Assembly: GCF_001368915.1 (NCBI RefSeq)
Contig: NZ_CSTE01000003.1
Coordinates: 248,001-312,000, forward strand
Length of the DNA: 64,000 nt
Source: Haloferax massiliensis
GTDB lineage: Archaea > Halobacteriota > Halobacteria > Halobacteriales > Haloferacaceae
Direction of reading: 5' to 3'
Shown: positions 1-9,191 of the stretch, piece after piece
Position numbering within the stretch: position 1 is the stretch's first letter
Layout of the letters: every line of letters begins with the position of its first letter
Notes under the pieces: generated by a model
Told to the model about the DNA's origin: nothing
What the model saw: only the letters and a program-made list of their open reading frames with translations
Databases searched by the model: none
Program-made: the position numbers and the translations under genes

Positions 1-176
1 ACCGCTTGTTGCGTGACGTCGAAGCGGACATCGACCACGCCCTCTCCGACGAAGGGACAGTTCCCGGGCCGAGACCGGGTCGGGACCCCTACTGGCGTCA
101 CCAACTCGAACAAGTCGGCCTCGATGCCGAGCGGGCCGACGACGCAACCATCGGTGAGGGAACGGAGGGCCCCTGA
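1..176 (+). CDS. C-terminal end of an unidentified protein (truncated by window edge)
   Basis: Frame 3 is open from the first base to a TGA at 174-176 and gives an acidic 57-residue tail (ending EGTEGP) with haloarchaeal composition. It contains a WRHQLEQVGLD stretch that I do not assign to a family. The alternative overlapping frame starting at 13 is rich in Ser/Thr/Arg/Pro and looks like a shadow. The start lies outside the window. No function is proposed. Confidence 0.5.
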   Translation, partial: RLLRDVEADIDHALSDEGTVPGPRPGRDPYWRHQLEQVGLDAERADDATIGEGTEGP

Positions 177-237
177 CGCAACCCGACGGCCCTGACGACC
201 CTGACGACTCCCAACGGCACCGACGCAGGTCTCGGCT

Positions 238-267
238 CTCGGCTCACCTCGGCTCACCTCGGCTCAC
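238..267. repeat. three tandem copies of a 10-base unit (CTCGGCTCAC)
   Basis: Units lie at 238-247, 248-257 and 258-267 without mismatches. The last copy contains the stop codon of the leftward membrane-protein gene (264-266). A short tandem duplication at a gene end is most simply replication slippage. A second tiny duplication (CCCTGACGA twice) lies near 190-208. Confidence 0.7.
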
Positions 268-932
268 CGGTTCGGCGACCTGCCTTCGAGCCTCTCCGCG
301 AGGTCCGTGGAGAGACCGGTCAGGTGGGCCGTCCCGAAGGCGGCGACCAGTAGACCGCCGAGCGTGTTGTAACACAGGTCGAGGACGGTATCGTCGAGGC
401 CGTACTGCGTGAGCACCTCCGCGGTGCCAAACACCCGGGCCGCGACGCTGATGTAGAACTCAAGGAGTTCCCACAGGACGCCGAACGCCATGACGAACAG
501 GAGGAGGTACGCGAACATGAACTTCGGCGGCATGTTGATGTTCGCCGTGCGCACTTGGAAGGTCCGAGTCACGGCGTAGGCGGCCCCCGCGACGAGGGAC
601 GACGACAGCGCGTGGGTCATATGATCCCACCACCAGACCGCCGTGTACGCGCTCAGGAAGTCGAGGCCGGGAAGCGGGAGCGTTCCCAGCGCGTGGAGGA
701 ACATCGCGACGGTAATCCAGAGGACGATTCCGACGTGCATCGTGAACGCGTATCTGCGCTCGATGACCGCCGGGAGGAGCGTCACGAGCAGCCCGACCGC
801 GGCGTTGACGGCGACCCCCGAGTTCCCGTAGGAGACGCCGACGGCGAAGATGAGAAGCATCAGAACCTGCAGCGCGCGAGTGACGGCTCGCTGGGCGGTG
901 AGCGAGACGCTCGACCCCCGTTCTTGAATCAT
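264..932 (-). CDS. DUF2238/YjdF-like integral membrane protein
   Basis: A protein of 222 residues with about six hydrophobic segments. The stretch WWWDHMTHALSSSLVAG followed by a later LLELLEFY-like segment (WELLEFYIS) resembles the conserved histidine/aspartate membrane motifs of the YjdF/DUF2238 family, whose function is unknown. The ATG at 932 overlaps the TGA of the upstream gene in an ATGA arrangement, so the two are co-translated. A longer reading in this frame back to 1604 runs antisense-like through the neighbour and is rejected. Family assignment is from pattern recognition only. Confidence 0.75.
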   Translation of the reverse strand: MIQERGSSVSLTAQRAVTRALQVLMLLIFAVGVSYGNSGVAVNAAVGLLVTLLPAVIERRYAFTMHVGIVLWITVAMFLHALGTLPLPGLDFLSAYTAVWWWDHMTHALSSSLVAGAAYAVTRTFQVRTANINMPPKFMFAYLLLFVMAFGVLWELLEFYISVAARVFGTAEVLTQYGLDDTVLDLCYNTLGGLLVAAFGTAHLTGLSTDLAERLEGRSPNR

Positions 933-1531
933 CCCGCCACCCCCTCGTCGGGACCGCGTTCGAGGTTCGCGGCGAGTTGCCGGCGGAAGTACCAGCGGAA
1001 GACCAGCCCTGCCGTGACGCCCGCGAGCAACGCCGCGGTGAAAATCACCATGAGTTCGTCGTTGGTCTCGACGAATCTCGTCCCGAGATACGCGGCCGAG
1101 GCCGCGGAGCCGACGGTCCAGAATCCCGTCGTTGCGAGCGTCGTCAGCACGACGAAAACGATTGCGAACCCCGGCGTCATCCGGACCGTCGTCGTCATCT
1201 GGAGCGCGACGACCACGAGCATCGCGAGGGTGGCGATGCTGAGACCGACGACGACGTCGCGGAAGAACGACGGCTGGACCGCTCCGGCCGCGAGTGGCAG
1301 CGACGCGAGGAGCAAGAGGGGCCAAGAGACGATTCGCGTCCAGTCCCCGCCGGTAACCGCCGGCACGACGGCGACGACCGCCGCGATCCCGGCGACTGTC
1401 GCGTGTACCAACAGGCCGTTTCGGACGCTCAGAACCGAGATTCCGACGAGTAGCGCGACGAGCATCCAAGCGATGACCGCGTTCGTTCGGTCGGCTCTCA
1501 CAAACCACTCTTCGGGTAGCTGTTGACTCAT
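929..1531 (-). CDS. hypothetical six-TM membrane protein
   Basis: A protein of 200 residues starting MSQQLPEEWFVRADRTNAV, with about six hydrophobic helices and a short acidic C-terminus. No catalytic motif is visible and I do not recognise a family. It is the first gene of a two-gene unit with the YjdF-like gene (four-base ATGA overlap), which suggests the two proteins act together in the membrane. A TATA-like element at 1609-1620 would drive the pair with a leader of about 55 bases. Confidence 0.75.
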   Translation of the reverse strand: MSQQLPEEWFVRADRTNAVIAWMLVALLVGISVLSVRNGLLVHATVAGIAAVVAVVPAVTGGDWTRIVSWPLLLLASLPLAAGAVQPSFFRDVVVGLSIATLAMLVVVALQMTTTVRMTPGFAIVFVVLTTLATTGFWTVGSAASAAYLGTRFVETNDELMVIFTAALLAGVTAGLVFRWYFRRQLAANLERGPDEGVAG

Positions 1532-1604
1532 GGGTAGGCACCGACCACCGAGGGAGTCCGTCCGTGGCTCCGCTCTGCGGGTTCGTACGGTACCGACTAT
1601 TCAC

Positions 1605-1622
1605 TGCGAATATTAATAAAGA
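1605..1622 (-). promoter_or_regulatory. TATA-type promoter for the 1531 gene pair
   Basis: On the minus strand the sequence reads TTTATTAATATTCGCAG, an AT-rich box in GC-rich surroundings about 75-80 bases before the ATG at 1531. The expected start site, about 25 bases downstream, would leave a leader of roughly 55 bases. Confidence 0.4.
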
Positions 1623-1677
1623 TTCTCGCGTCGGTTCGTGGCGGTCGGGAGGCGGTCAGTCGGCAGTTAGTCGGTAG

Positions 1678-2648
1678 TCAGCCGGTGGCACCGGAGACGA
1701 CACAGCGGAACCCGACGTGCGTCGTCGTGGTGTCGATGGGCTCGGGGTAGCGCGCGGCGGGGCGGTACCGAACGCAGTAGTTCGGAGCGCAGAGGTGGGA
1801 CCCGCCTTTCAGCACTTTCCGCGGTATCCGACTCGGGTCCCGCGGGCCCACGCTCTGCGCCCTGGTCCCGCCGCGGGGGTTCTTCGGCGCAAGCACGCGG
1901 GCGTCTCGCCGCCGGTTCGGGCGCGGAACCAGTCGTTCGTCCACTCCCACACGTTCCCGATGATGTCTTCGAGACCGTACCCGTTCGCGGGGAACGCGCC
2001 GACCGGCGACGTGCGGACGTATCCGTCCACCTCCGTGTTCTCGTAGGGGAACGTCCCCTGCCACGTGTTGGCCATCGGGTTCCCGTCCGGCATGAACTCG
2101 TCTCCCCACGCGAACTCTTTTGCTTCGAGCCCGCCGCGCGACGCCCGCTCGTGTTCGGCCTCCGTCGGGAGTCGCTTGTCCGCCCACTCGGCGTAGGCCG
2201 CGGCGTCCTCGTGTGCGACGTGGACCACCGGGTGGTTCGAGCGGTCCGTCTCGTCGCCGTCCGGTCCGAGCGGCTGTCGCCAGTTCGCCCCGGGGACGTA
2301 CGCCCACCAGTTACTCGGCTCTCTGAGGCTGACCGGCCGGTCGGGTTGGACGAACACAGCGGAGCCGGGAACCAGCATCTCCGGGTCCGCGCCCGGGTAG
2401 TCCGCCGGATCGGGGTCTCGCTCCGCCAGCGTGACGTAGCCGGTGTCTTCGACGAACTCGCGAAACTCCGCGGTCGTCACCGGCGTTCTGTCCATCCAGA
2501 CTCCGTCGACTTCGACCCGACGAGTCGGTCCCTCCTCGGGGTAGTGGTCGTCCGAACCCATGGTGAAGGTCCCGCCGGGAACCCATACCATCCCCTCGCG
2601 TGGTGGGTCAGTCGGCGCGTCCGTCTGCGGTGAACTCTCGTGGCTCAT
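1678..2648 (-). pseudogene. formylglycine-generating enzyme (SUMF1/FGE-sulfatase family), frameshifted
   Basis: The gene starts at the ATG at 2648 (MSHESSPQTD). The first frame carries the FGE fold hallmarks: WVPGGTFTMGSDD near residue 22, [15 protein letters not shown] and [15 protein letters not shown]. Near 1889-1895 the meaningful reading moves to the next frame, which carries the family's C-terminal core, including [16 protein letters not shown] and HVGFRC, and ends at 1678. The C-x4-C pair matches the copper-binding catalytic cysteines of FGE, which oxidises a cysteine of CxPxR sulfatases to formylglycine. A single missing base in TGC-TGC-GCG-like DNA would explain the shift. Unrepaired, the product is 279 residues and lacks both catalytic cysteines. 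Either the gene has recently died or there is a base-call error. Confidence 0.85.
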
Positions 2649-2951
2649 AGTCGTGCTGTTGCGCCGCCAGTCTCCACCGGGAGTACGGCGACGCTCTCGA
2701 CACGAGTACAGCGGCAGCCGACTTAATCCTTGTTCGCCGCCGACAGGTCGAACCCCCGAGCGCCGCCTCGGACACGTCGCGTCCAGCTCCGACGGGGGTC
2801 TGCTCTCCGGTCGTCGCGGCGACGGCTACGAAACGCGCGTCGGTCTCTCAGCGCGAATTCGGAGCGAACCGCGCCATTCTTCGGACGCGGAGTTTCACGA
2901 CCAGTGCGCTTTCCCTTTATTGTCCGGTCCGTCGTACACCAACTTGTCGCT
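2649..2951. other. intergenic region between divergent genes
   Basis: This region separates the leftward FGE gene from the rightward HdeD-like gene. A TTTATT stretch at about 2914-2920 lies some 33 bases before the ATG at 2952 and is the best promoter candidate for that gene. Open frames here are shadows or upstream extensions. No RNA gene is apparent. Confidence 0.4.
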
Positions 2952-3578
2952 ATGAGCACTGACACGCAGGCGGAGTCGGAGATGCCCGCCACGTCCGAGG
3001 TATCGCTATCGAACGCGCTCCAGAACGAGGGCCGGACGCTGATGGTCGTCGGCGGCCTGCTCGCAGTCTTGGGGTTCGGCGCGTTGCTCTTTCCCCTGCT
3101 TTCCTCGCTGAGCGTCGGACTGTTCTTCGGTGCCGCGCTCGCGGTCGCCGGGTTCGCCCACGTCGCACACGCCTTCTCGGCACCCGGCTGGAAGGGCGCG
3201 CTCGGCGAAATCGCCCTCGCCGTCGTCTTCCTCGTCGCCGGCCTCGTGATGCTGGTCAATCCCGTCCTTACGCTGGCGACCCTGACGCTCCTCATCGTCT
3301 CGTACTTCGCGGTCGAGGGCGTCGTCCTCCTGTACTTCGCGTGGTCGCTCCGGAGCGAGCGGGGTTGGGTCTGGTCCGCGGTGAGCGGCGCGCTCTCGTT
3401 AGCTCTCGCCGGACTCCTCTTCGTGGGGCTCCCCGCGACCGCCGCGTGGGCGCTCGGACTGTTATTCGGCGTCAACCTCCTCGCGACCGGCCTGTCGATG
3501 ATTGTCGTCGGGAACGGCGCTAGAACGACCGATGTCGCGTCGTCGCCGTCGGTGACCCGTCCCGATACGGGTGACTGA
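2952..3578 (+). CDS. HdeD/DUF308-family membrane protein
   Basis: A protein of 208 residues starting MSTDTQAESEMPATSEVSL. After an acidic, Ser/Thr-rich 25-residue head come six closely packed hydrophobic helices in three pairs, the pattern of the HdeD/DUF308 family. The family name comes from the bacterial acid-resistance protein HdeD; its archaeal role is unknown. The frame stays open upstream to 2730, but the Arg/Pro-rich composition there is non-coding, so the ATG at 2952 is chosen. It stands alone with no operon partner. Confidence 0.8.
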   Translation: MSTDTQAESEMPATSEVSLSNALQNEGRTLMVVGGLLAVLGFGALLFPLLSSLSVGLFFGAALAVAGFAHVAHAFSAPGWKGALGEIALAVVFLVAGLVMLVNPVLTLATLTLLIVSYFAVEGVVLLYFAWSLRSERGWVWSAVSGALSLALAGLLFVGLPATAAWALGLLFGVNLLATGLSMIVVGNGARTTDVASSPSVTRPDTGD

Positions 3579-3990
3579 GGCCCCCGCGGCGCTCGACCTG
3601 CGTGTACCCTCCAATTTCTGCGCTGTTCTCGTCAGTTGACACACCGTCCGGCCTCGCTCCCTCCGGTAGTTTGCGAAGCAGAGCAGGCCGGTGTCCCGAA
3701 ATAAATGTGGACGAAAGCGTACTTTCCATTACATACTTAATTCTGTAATGTCTGACGTTCCGAACAACCGCGAGAGACCGCGTTCGGGCCGACTCGGAGC
3801 GTCCACGCGGCCCCGAACCGATGACTCTCGGCTATCTCCCCGGCTGTCACGCCCGAGCGCCGCCTCGCTGGTGTCCCGACGGGCGTGTCTCGCATCGGTG
3901 ACGTACGGCCCCTCATCGCCGCGGAAAGAGCTATCTGTCGGACACGCGTTATGACGTGTATTCCGCGGGTAAGCGCCCGCTCACACACTC
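3579..3990. other. 412-base intergenic region
   Basis: This region contains only short shadow frames. An AT-rich patch at 3700-3745 (CATTACATACTTAATTCTG) could be a promoter for an unrecognised short transcript, but no coding frame follows it. No repeat or RNA gene was recognised. Confidence 0.3.
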
Positions 3991-5316
3991 ATGCCGGAAG
4001 AACCCACCCGCGACTCGACGGCGTCGGCACCGACGGACGACTCACCGCTGGAGCGACTCGCGGCGGCGCTCCGGTCGCTCTCGTTCGAACGGGCGCGTGT
4101 GGCTCTCTGGTTCGTCGCCATCGCCCTCGTCTTTGAGCTCATCTACCTCGGCTGGCGGTTCGTCGGGACCGTCGTCATCGGCCTGTTCGTGTACTACGTC
4201 ACGCGTCCGATATTCAGACGCATCAACGCTCGCATCGAATCGCGGACCGTCGCCGTCGCCGTGACGTTGGTGACGGTGGCACTCCCGCTGCTCTTCGTGG
4301 TCGGCTGGGCGTTCGCGATTCTCGCGGGGTCGCTGAACGAACTGCTCGAATCGGACGCCTTCGACGACTTCGAGATACTCTTACAGCCCTATTTCGACTT
4401 CACCGCGCTCGTCGCCGAGACGGGGCAGTTCGTCGACGACGTGGTCGCCGACCCGAGTCGACTCGCCGACCTCCAATTCGGGTCGGTCCTCGGTGAGGTA
4501 GTCGGAGTCGCTCTCTCCTGGCTCGGCGTGGTGTTCAACGCGGGGATTCACGGCTTTATCGTCCTCATCTTCGTCTTCTATCTCCTGCGGGACGACTATC
4601 GCCTCGCCCGCTGGGCGCGGGCCAACTTCATCGAAGACGGCGGGGTACTGGACACGTACTTCACGGCGGTCGACAGCGACCTCCACAACGTCTACTTCGG
4701 CAACATCCTGAACGCGCTGTTGACCGGGGTCCTCGCGGCGGTGGTGTACACGGTTCTCAACCTCTTTGCACCCCTCAGCGTTGGGATTCCCCAGGCGGCC
4801 TTCCTCGGTCTGCTCGTCGGCATCGCGAGCCTCGTTCCGGTCATCGGCATCAAACTCGTGACCTGGCCGGTCGCCGCCTACCTCCTCGGACGCGCGCTCT
4901 GGCTGGACCCGGAAGCGCTCTGGTTCCCCGTCGTCTTCCTCCTCGTCTCGTTCGTCATCGTGGACTACATCCCGGACCAGGTGCTCCGTCCGTACGTCAG
5001 CGGGCGAACCCTCCACGTCGGAGCGGTGATGCTCGCGTACACCGTCGGTCCACTGCTTTTCGGCTGGTACGGCATCTTCTTGGCCCCGTTGCTGTTCGTC
5101 GTGACGTTCGAGTTCGGACGGATGGTCTTCCCGTGGCTACTCCATCCGGAGCGCCCCCTCGTCGCGACACCGGGCCTCTCCGGGGAGTCCTCCGAAGGAA
5201 GACCAGAGACGAGCGCGCCGACCGAGTCGCTCCTGACGGGCGGAGCCGCCAACGACAGTTCGGCAGTCGACGAGCACGTCACCGACTCAGTTGAGGGGAC
5301 GAAAAGCGACCAGTAA
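3991..5316 (+). CDS. AI-2E family transporter (PerM/YdiK-like permease)
   Basis: A protein of 441 residues. A hydrophilic head of about 30 residues is followed by two helices, a periplasm-facing loop (about 115-185), then a cluster of five or six helices with GIPQAAFLGLLVGIASLVPVIG, and DYIPDQVLRPYVSG near residue 330. This topology and the Pro/Gly motifs are typical of the AI-2E transporter family. Members export small molecules or ions, and substrates are mostly unknown. The tail (about 395-441) is acidic and Ser/Thr-rich, as in many haloarchaeal proteins. Length is usual for the family. Confidence 0.88.
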   Translation: MPEEPTRDSTASAPTDDSPLERLAAALRSLSFERARVALWFVAIALVFELIYLGWRFVGTVVIGLFVYYVTRPIFRRINARIESRTVAVAVTLVTVALPLLFVVGWAFAILAGSLNELLESDAFDDFEILLQPYFDFTALVAETGQFVDDVVADPSRLADLQFGSVLGEVVGVALSWLGVVFNAGIHGFIVLIFVFYLLRDDYRLARWARANFIEDGGVLDTYFTAVDSDLHNVYFGNILNALLTGVLAAVVYTVLNLFAPLSVGIPQAAFLGLLVGIASLVPVIGIKLVTWPVAAYLLGRALWLDPEALWFPVVFLLVSFVIVDYIPDQVLRPYVSGRTLHVGAVMLAYTVGPLLFGWYGIFLAPLLFVVTFEFGRMVFPWLLHPERPLVATPGLSGESSEGRPETSAPTESLLTGGAANDSSAVDEHVTDSVEGTKSDQ

Positions 5317-6395
5317 TCGACGTGCCGGCGGAGCATCGGCTGGTTTCCCGTCCTTCGAAACTGCGGTGGCGACCGGCTACTCCCTTCGGTATCGCGGCAT
5401 TCGATATATCGACCGGAGCGGTCGGTCATTTCAACCTCCCTCTCGGTTCACCCGCCGTCGTTCCTGCCACGGGCCGCCGAACAGCGTGTCCGCAGAGCCC
5501 GACACTCGAACCTACGCCGATAGTATAGCACATATCAGTCACAACACCCCACTTAGAATTGTAGTGATTTTCTCAACTGGTGGGAGAGTACCGGCTGATT
5601 CGAAACTGTCGCTGAGATCAAATGACTAGATAGTGAAAGAAAGGCCGGCAGAATATCGCGATGCTCGCATATTTTGTAGGGAAGTAACCAAAGACTGATT
5701 ATATGATCATTACTCCACTCAGCTCTCGAATACTAAAACGTCGTTCGCCGACGAAGTATATAGTGGAGGAACCACAACAGCAACTACTTCACGGAGAGTA
5801 GCATTGGATAACTAACGCATTCGTGTCGTGGCGTCGGTACGCACAGACAGTGTGGGCGGGGCGCTCAGACCAGCTATTCAGTCGCGTTCCGGACCCCGGT
5901 CGCCGCCGCGGAGCGCTTGATTACCCTGAGGTAGCGGCTCCCGTGCTTGGGGGAAGGCCCGGTCGAGACTACGCGCCCGCGTCAGACTTCATCCGCGCGG
6001 CGCGTCGGCCAGGCGGACGGTGTCACCATAAAGAGGTACCGGGTGCCCTCCAACCGGATCATCTGCGAGAGCGATATTTCCCGGTTCGGAAGCGCCCGAG
6101 CCAACTCGACGAGCGGGAGCGCCTCCAACGACAGGAAAATCTCTGCGACGATAGCCATACACGCCAATCGGGTCGAGCCGTATAACTCCTGTTCGGTCGG
6201 CTCAGCCGAACGCCGAACCGTCGAGCGAGTTTCCCGCCCGACGTTCGGCGTCCGTCGATAACAGGCCTACCCGTGTAACTCCGCTGTGTACGTCGATTCG
6301 GCGATGATATACCCATCTCGACGGGATTCACTTCTGACGACGACCGACGAAGTGGCTGCGACGCTGAGTATCGTCCGCAAGGTACCGAGCCCCGG
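5317..6395. other. 1.08-kb intergenic region, AT-rich in the middle
   Basis: Sequence at 5560-5790 is clearly richer in A+T than its surroundings and holds no credible frame. The only protein-like signal is the short relic at 5982-6167, listed separately. The region lies between the 3' ends of the AI-2E gene and the EcfT gene, so it needs no promoter for them. It may be the site of a lost gene. Confidence 0.4.
5982..6167 (-). pseudogene. possible N-terminal fragment of a Bat/HTH-10-type haloarchaeal regulator
   Basis: The 61-residue frame begins MACMAIVAEIFLSLEALPLV and continues with ISLSQMIRLEGTRYLFMV. This resembles the first 50 residues of haloarchaeal bacterio-opsin-activator-like regulators, which typically start with a beta strand 'VAEF-IP', then a helix 'LG-L' and a 'VELE-IVP' strand. 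It stops after Trp-Pro-Thr-Arg, and no downstream frame resumes the expected GAF and HTH parts. If this reading is right, it is a decayed relic. The match is to a loose consensus, so a chance frame is possible. Confidence 0.35.
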
Positions 6396-7355
6396 TCAGG
6401 TGAAGGCCCAGACCGCGGCGACGAACAGCAGCGACCCGAAGACGAAGGTGACGTCTCGGGTCCGAACCATCATGCCCTCGGTCCGGAGGGCTTGGCTCCG
6501 TTCGTCGCCCAGCGAGCGCGAGAACCCCTTCGTCTCCATCGCTTCCACGGTGACCCGCGAGCGCTTCGCCACGTTGAAAATCAGCGGATAAAACGCCTTG
6601 ACCGAGAGCGTCAGCAGGTAGTAGAAGTAGCGCCACCTGAACAGTCCTTGTTTCTCGGGGACCTTACTTCGAAGGCGGAACGAGTTGATCAGCGCGTGGT
6701 ACTCCTCGACGAGGAGCGGCATCATCCGGTAGCCGTACGCGATTGCGAACGTGAGCTGTCGGGGGACGCCCAGACGCAACATCCCCTTGCTGAGTTTCTG
6801 CGGGCTCATCGCCGAGAAGACGGCGAGGCTGATGACCGAGATAATCGTGAGCTTGAGGAAGAACGGGACGAGCGCCCCGACGGCGTCGATACCGACCTCT
6901 TGGCTGGTCGTGGCGGTGTGGACGCCTCGGCCGACCGCGGCCGCGACGATCGTGCCGGTCTCGGCGAACGCGCTCACATCGCCGGTCGTGACGCCTTCGA
7001 CGACCCGACCGGCGTTGTCACCCAAGTGACCCACCGCTCGCATCGCCCCGCCGATGAGCGGGACTAACACCACGAAGAAGCCGACGTTGGTGACTTGTCC
7101 GAACAGGAGCAACGCGAGCAGGTATTTGCTGACCTGCGAGAGCGCGGCGAGCGCGAAGGCCGCCGCGAGCAGGATAGCCAGCGGGAGCGTGTCGTAGAAC
7201 AGCCACGGGATAATCATGAACAGCACGGTCCACAGCAGGACGACCCGCGGGTCGAAGCTGTTCAACAGCGCGTCCTCGTTGTCGTAGGCGGTCCGCATCA
7301 AGTCGACCTTGACGTCGGCGACAGAGATGTCGGTGAGCGCGTCGACGTACTTCAT
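6396..7355 (-). CDS. ecfT: ECF transporter transmembrane (T) component
   Basis: A protein of 319 residues starting MKYVDALTDISVADVKVDLM, with five to six hydrophobic segments. The long cytoplasmic C-terminal helices contain FRLRSKVPEKQGLF and KRSRVTVEAMETKGF, which match the coupling-helix arrangement of EcfT (CbiQ-like), where 'Ala-Arg' type motifs contact the ATPases. Its ATG overlaps the TGA of the ATPase gene by four bases (ATGA). It is the last gene of the S-A-A-T unit running leftward from 10055. Substrate specificity lies in the S component. Confidence 0.85.
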   Translation of the reverse strand: MKYVDALTDISVADVKVDLMRTAYDNEDALLNSFDPRVVLLWTVLFMIIPWLFYDTLPLAILLAAAFALAALSQVSKYLLALLLFGQVTNVGFFVVLVPLIGGAMRAVGHLGDNAGRVVEGVTTGDVSAFAETGTIVAAAVGRGVHTATTSQEVGIDAVGALVPFFLKLTIISVISLAVFSAMSPQKLSKGMLRLGVPRQLTFAIAYGYRMMPLLVEEYHALINSFRLRSKVPEKQGLFRWRYFYYLLTLSVKAFYPLIFNVAKRSRVTVEAMETKGFSRSLGDERSQALRTEGMMVRTRDVTFVFGSLLFVAAVWAFT

Positions 7356-9172
7356 CGCGCCCCTCCGTTCGGCTCGGCGTCGCCACCCACGTCGCCGACA
7401 CCGCCGTCGGCGAACGCGTCGTCCTCGAACGAACGAGCCAGCGTCTCGCACATCGCGTCGGTGCTGAGCGCGGGGGATTCCAGCCCGAGTCGCCGGCTCA
7501 GTTCGACCACCTGCGGCTGTCGCAAACCGGTCTCCGCGAGGAGGTCCGGGTCGGAGAACACGGCCGCCGGCGGCGCGTCCGCGAGCACCTCGCCCTCGCC
7601 CATGACGAGGACGCGGTTGGCCCACGCCGCGACCAGTTGCAGGTCGTGCGAGGCGACGACGACGGTCTCGACGCGGCTCTCCGCCTTTCGGAGCATTCCG
7701 GTCACCTCGCGGCGGCTCTGGAGGTCGAGGCTGCCCGTGGGTTCGTCCAGGAGGACGACCGTCGGGTCGGTCGCGAGGCCGATGCCGAGCGACGCGCGGC
7801 GCTGTTGGCCGAGGCTCATCAGGCGGCCGTCGCGGTCGGCGAGGTGTTCGAGGTCCAGATACGCGAGAATCTCGTCGACGCGTTCGTCAACGTTCGGGGC
7901 GTCGCGGTTTTCGAGGTAGTAGGCGACGTCCTTGCGGACGGTGTCCTCGACGAACATCTCCTCGGGGTTCTGGTGGATGTAGACGGTGTCGTCGGCCAGT
8001 TGCTCGGGGAGCGTCTCGCTCGTGTCGCGGCCGAGGACCGTCACCCTCCCTTCGTCCGGGGACTCCAATCCCGTCATCAACCGCAACAGCGTCGACTTGC
8101 CAGAGCCGTTGGCACCGACGAGCGCGACCCGGTCGCCCGCGTGCAGTTCGAGGTCCAGCCCATCGAGGACGCGGTTGTACCCCTCTCGAAGCGTGGGGTA
8201 GCCGTGGCCGACACCGCGCATCGTCACCAGCGCGTCCCCGTCCCGCTCGCGCCCGGTCAGCCCGGCCGCGGCGTCTGTACCTGTTGCCACCGCGCCACCG
8301 TCGACGGCGGCCCGCGACTCGCGCGTCGTGGCGGGCTGAAACGCCGTCGCCGCCTCGTCGACGGTCACGGGGTACCGTCCGTCGGGCAGGGTCCCCACCT
8401 CGGGCGGCAGGCCGTCGGCGATTTGCGTGACCTGCGGGGGGTGGATGTCGTGTGCGAGTAAGTCGTCGAGCCTGTTGAGTCCGACCTCGACCGGTTCCTT
8501 CCAGGCGACTCCGCCGTCGGAGACGAGCACCATCTCGTCGCAGTAGTCGGCGATGAACTCGGAGTGGTGTTCGATGACGATTATCGTCTTGTCGCGCTCC
8601 TCGTTGAGTCGTCGGAGCTGTTCGTACGTCTCGCGGGCGTTTCGGGGGTCGAGCTGTGCGGCCGGCTCGTCGACGAAGATGAACTCGGGGTCCATCGCGA
8701 GCACCCCCGCGAGGGCGACGAGGTGTTGCTGGCCGCCGCTCAGCTCCCAGATGAATCGGTCTTCGAGATGATCGAGACCGAGGGTTTCGAGCGCTCGCGT
8801 CGCCCGTTCGGCGTAGTCGTCGAGCCCGTGGTTGAGGGGCGCGAACTCCACGTCGTCGCGGACCGTCTCCTGGACGAGTTGGTTCTCGAAGTCCTGGAAG
8901 ACGTAGCCGACCGTCTTCGAGAGCTCGGCGACGTCCGACTCGCGGGTGTCGGTGCCGGCGACGGTGACTCGCCCGTCGAACGTCCCCTCGAAGAAGTGCG
9001 GGATGAGGCCGTTAAACGTCTTACACAGGGTCGTCTTTCCGCTTCCGTTGCCGCCGACGACGGCCGTGAACTCGCCCGGCTCTATCGTCACGCTCGCATC
9101 GCGCAATACCGCCTCGTCGCCGCCGGGGTACTGAAACGTCAGGTTCTCGACGACGATGTTGTTGCTGCTCAT
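7352..9172 (-). CDS. ECF transporter ATPase with two fused ABC domains
   Basis: A protein of 606 residues carrying two ATP-binding cassettes, equal to EcfA1 and EcfA2 joined in one chain. Domain 1 has Walker A GGNGSGKTT (about 39-47), Q-loop region VFQDFENQL, signature LSGGQQH and Walker B FIFVDEPAA. Domain 2 has GANGSGKST, a weaker signature MSLGQQR, and VVLLDEPTG. The linker (about 250-315) is Ala/Thr-rich. The C-terminal tail is acidic and ends GGDAEPNGGAR. It follows the S-like gene by 19 bases and overlaps ecfT by four, indicating one transcript. Its role is to energise uptake by the neighbouring S and T proteins. Confidence 0.92.
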   Translation of the reverse strand: MSSNNIVVENLTFQYPGGDEAVLRDASVTIEPGEFTAVVGGNGSGKTTLCKTFNGLIPHFFEGTFDGRVTVAGTDTRESDVAELSKTVGYVFQDFENQLVQETVRDDVEFAPLNHGLDDYAERATRALETLGLDHLEDRFIWELSGGQQHLVALAGVLAMDPEFIFVDEPAAQLDPRNARETYEQLRRLNEERDKTIIVIEHHSEFIADYCDEMVLVSDGGVAWKEPVEVGLNRLDDLLAHDIHPPQVTQIADGLPPEVGTLPDGRYPVTVDEAATAFQPATTRESRAAVDGGAVATGTDAAAGLTGRERDGDALVTMRGVGHGYPTLREGYNRVLDGLDLELHAGDRVALVGANGSGKSTLLRLMTGLESPDEGRVTVLGRDTSETLPEQLADDTVYIHQNPEEMFVEDTVRKDVAYYLENRDAPNVDERVDEILAYLDLEHLADRDGRLMSLGQQRRASLGIGLATDPTVVLLDEPTGSLDLQSRREVTGMLRKAESRVETVVVASHDLQLVAAWANRVLVMGEGEVLADAPPAAVFSDPDLLAETGLRQPQVVELSRRLGLESPALSTDAMCETLARSFEDDAFADGGVGDVGGDAEPNGGAR

Positions 9173-9191
9173 AAAATCAAAGCGATGGGGT

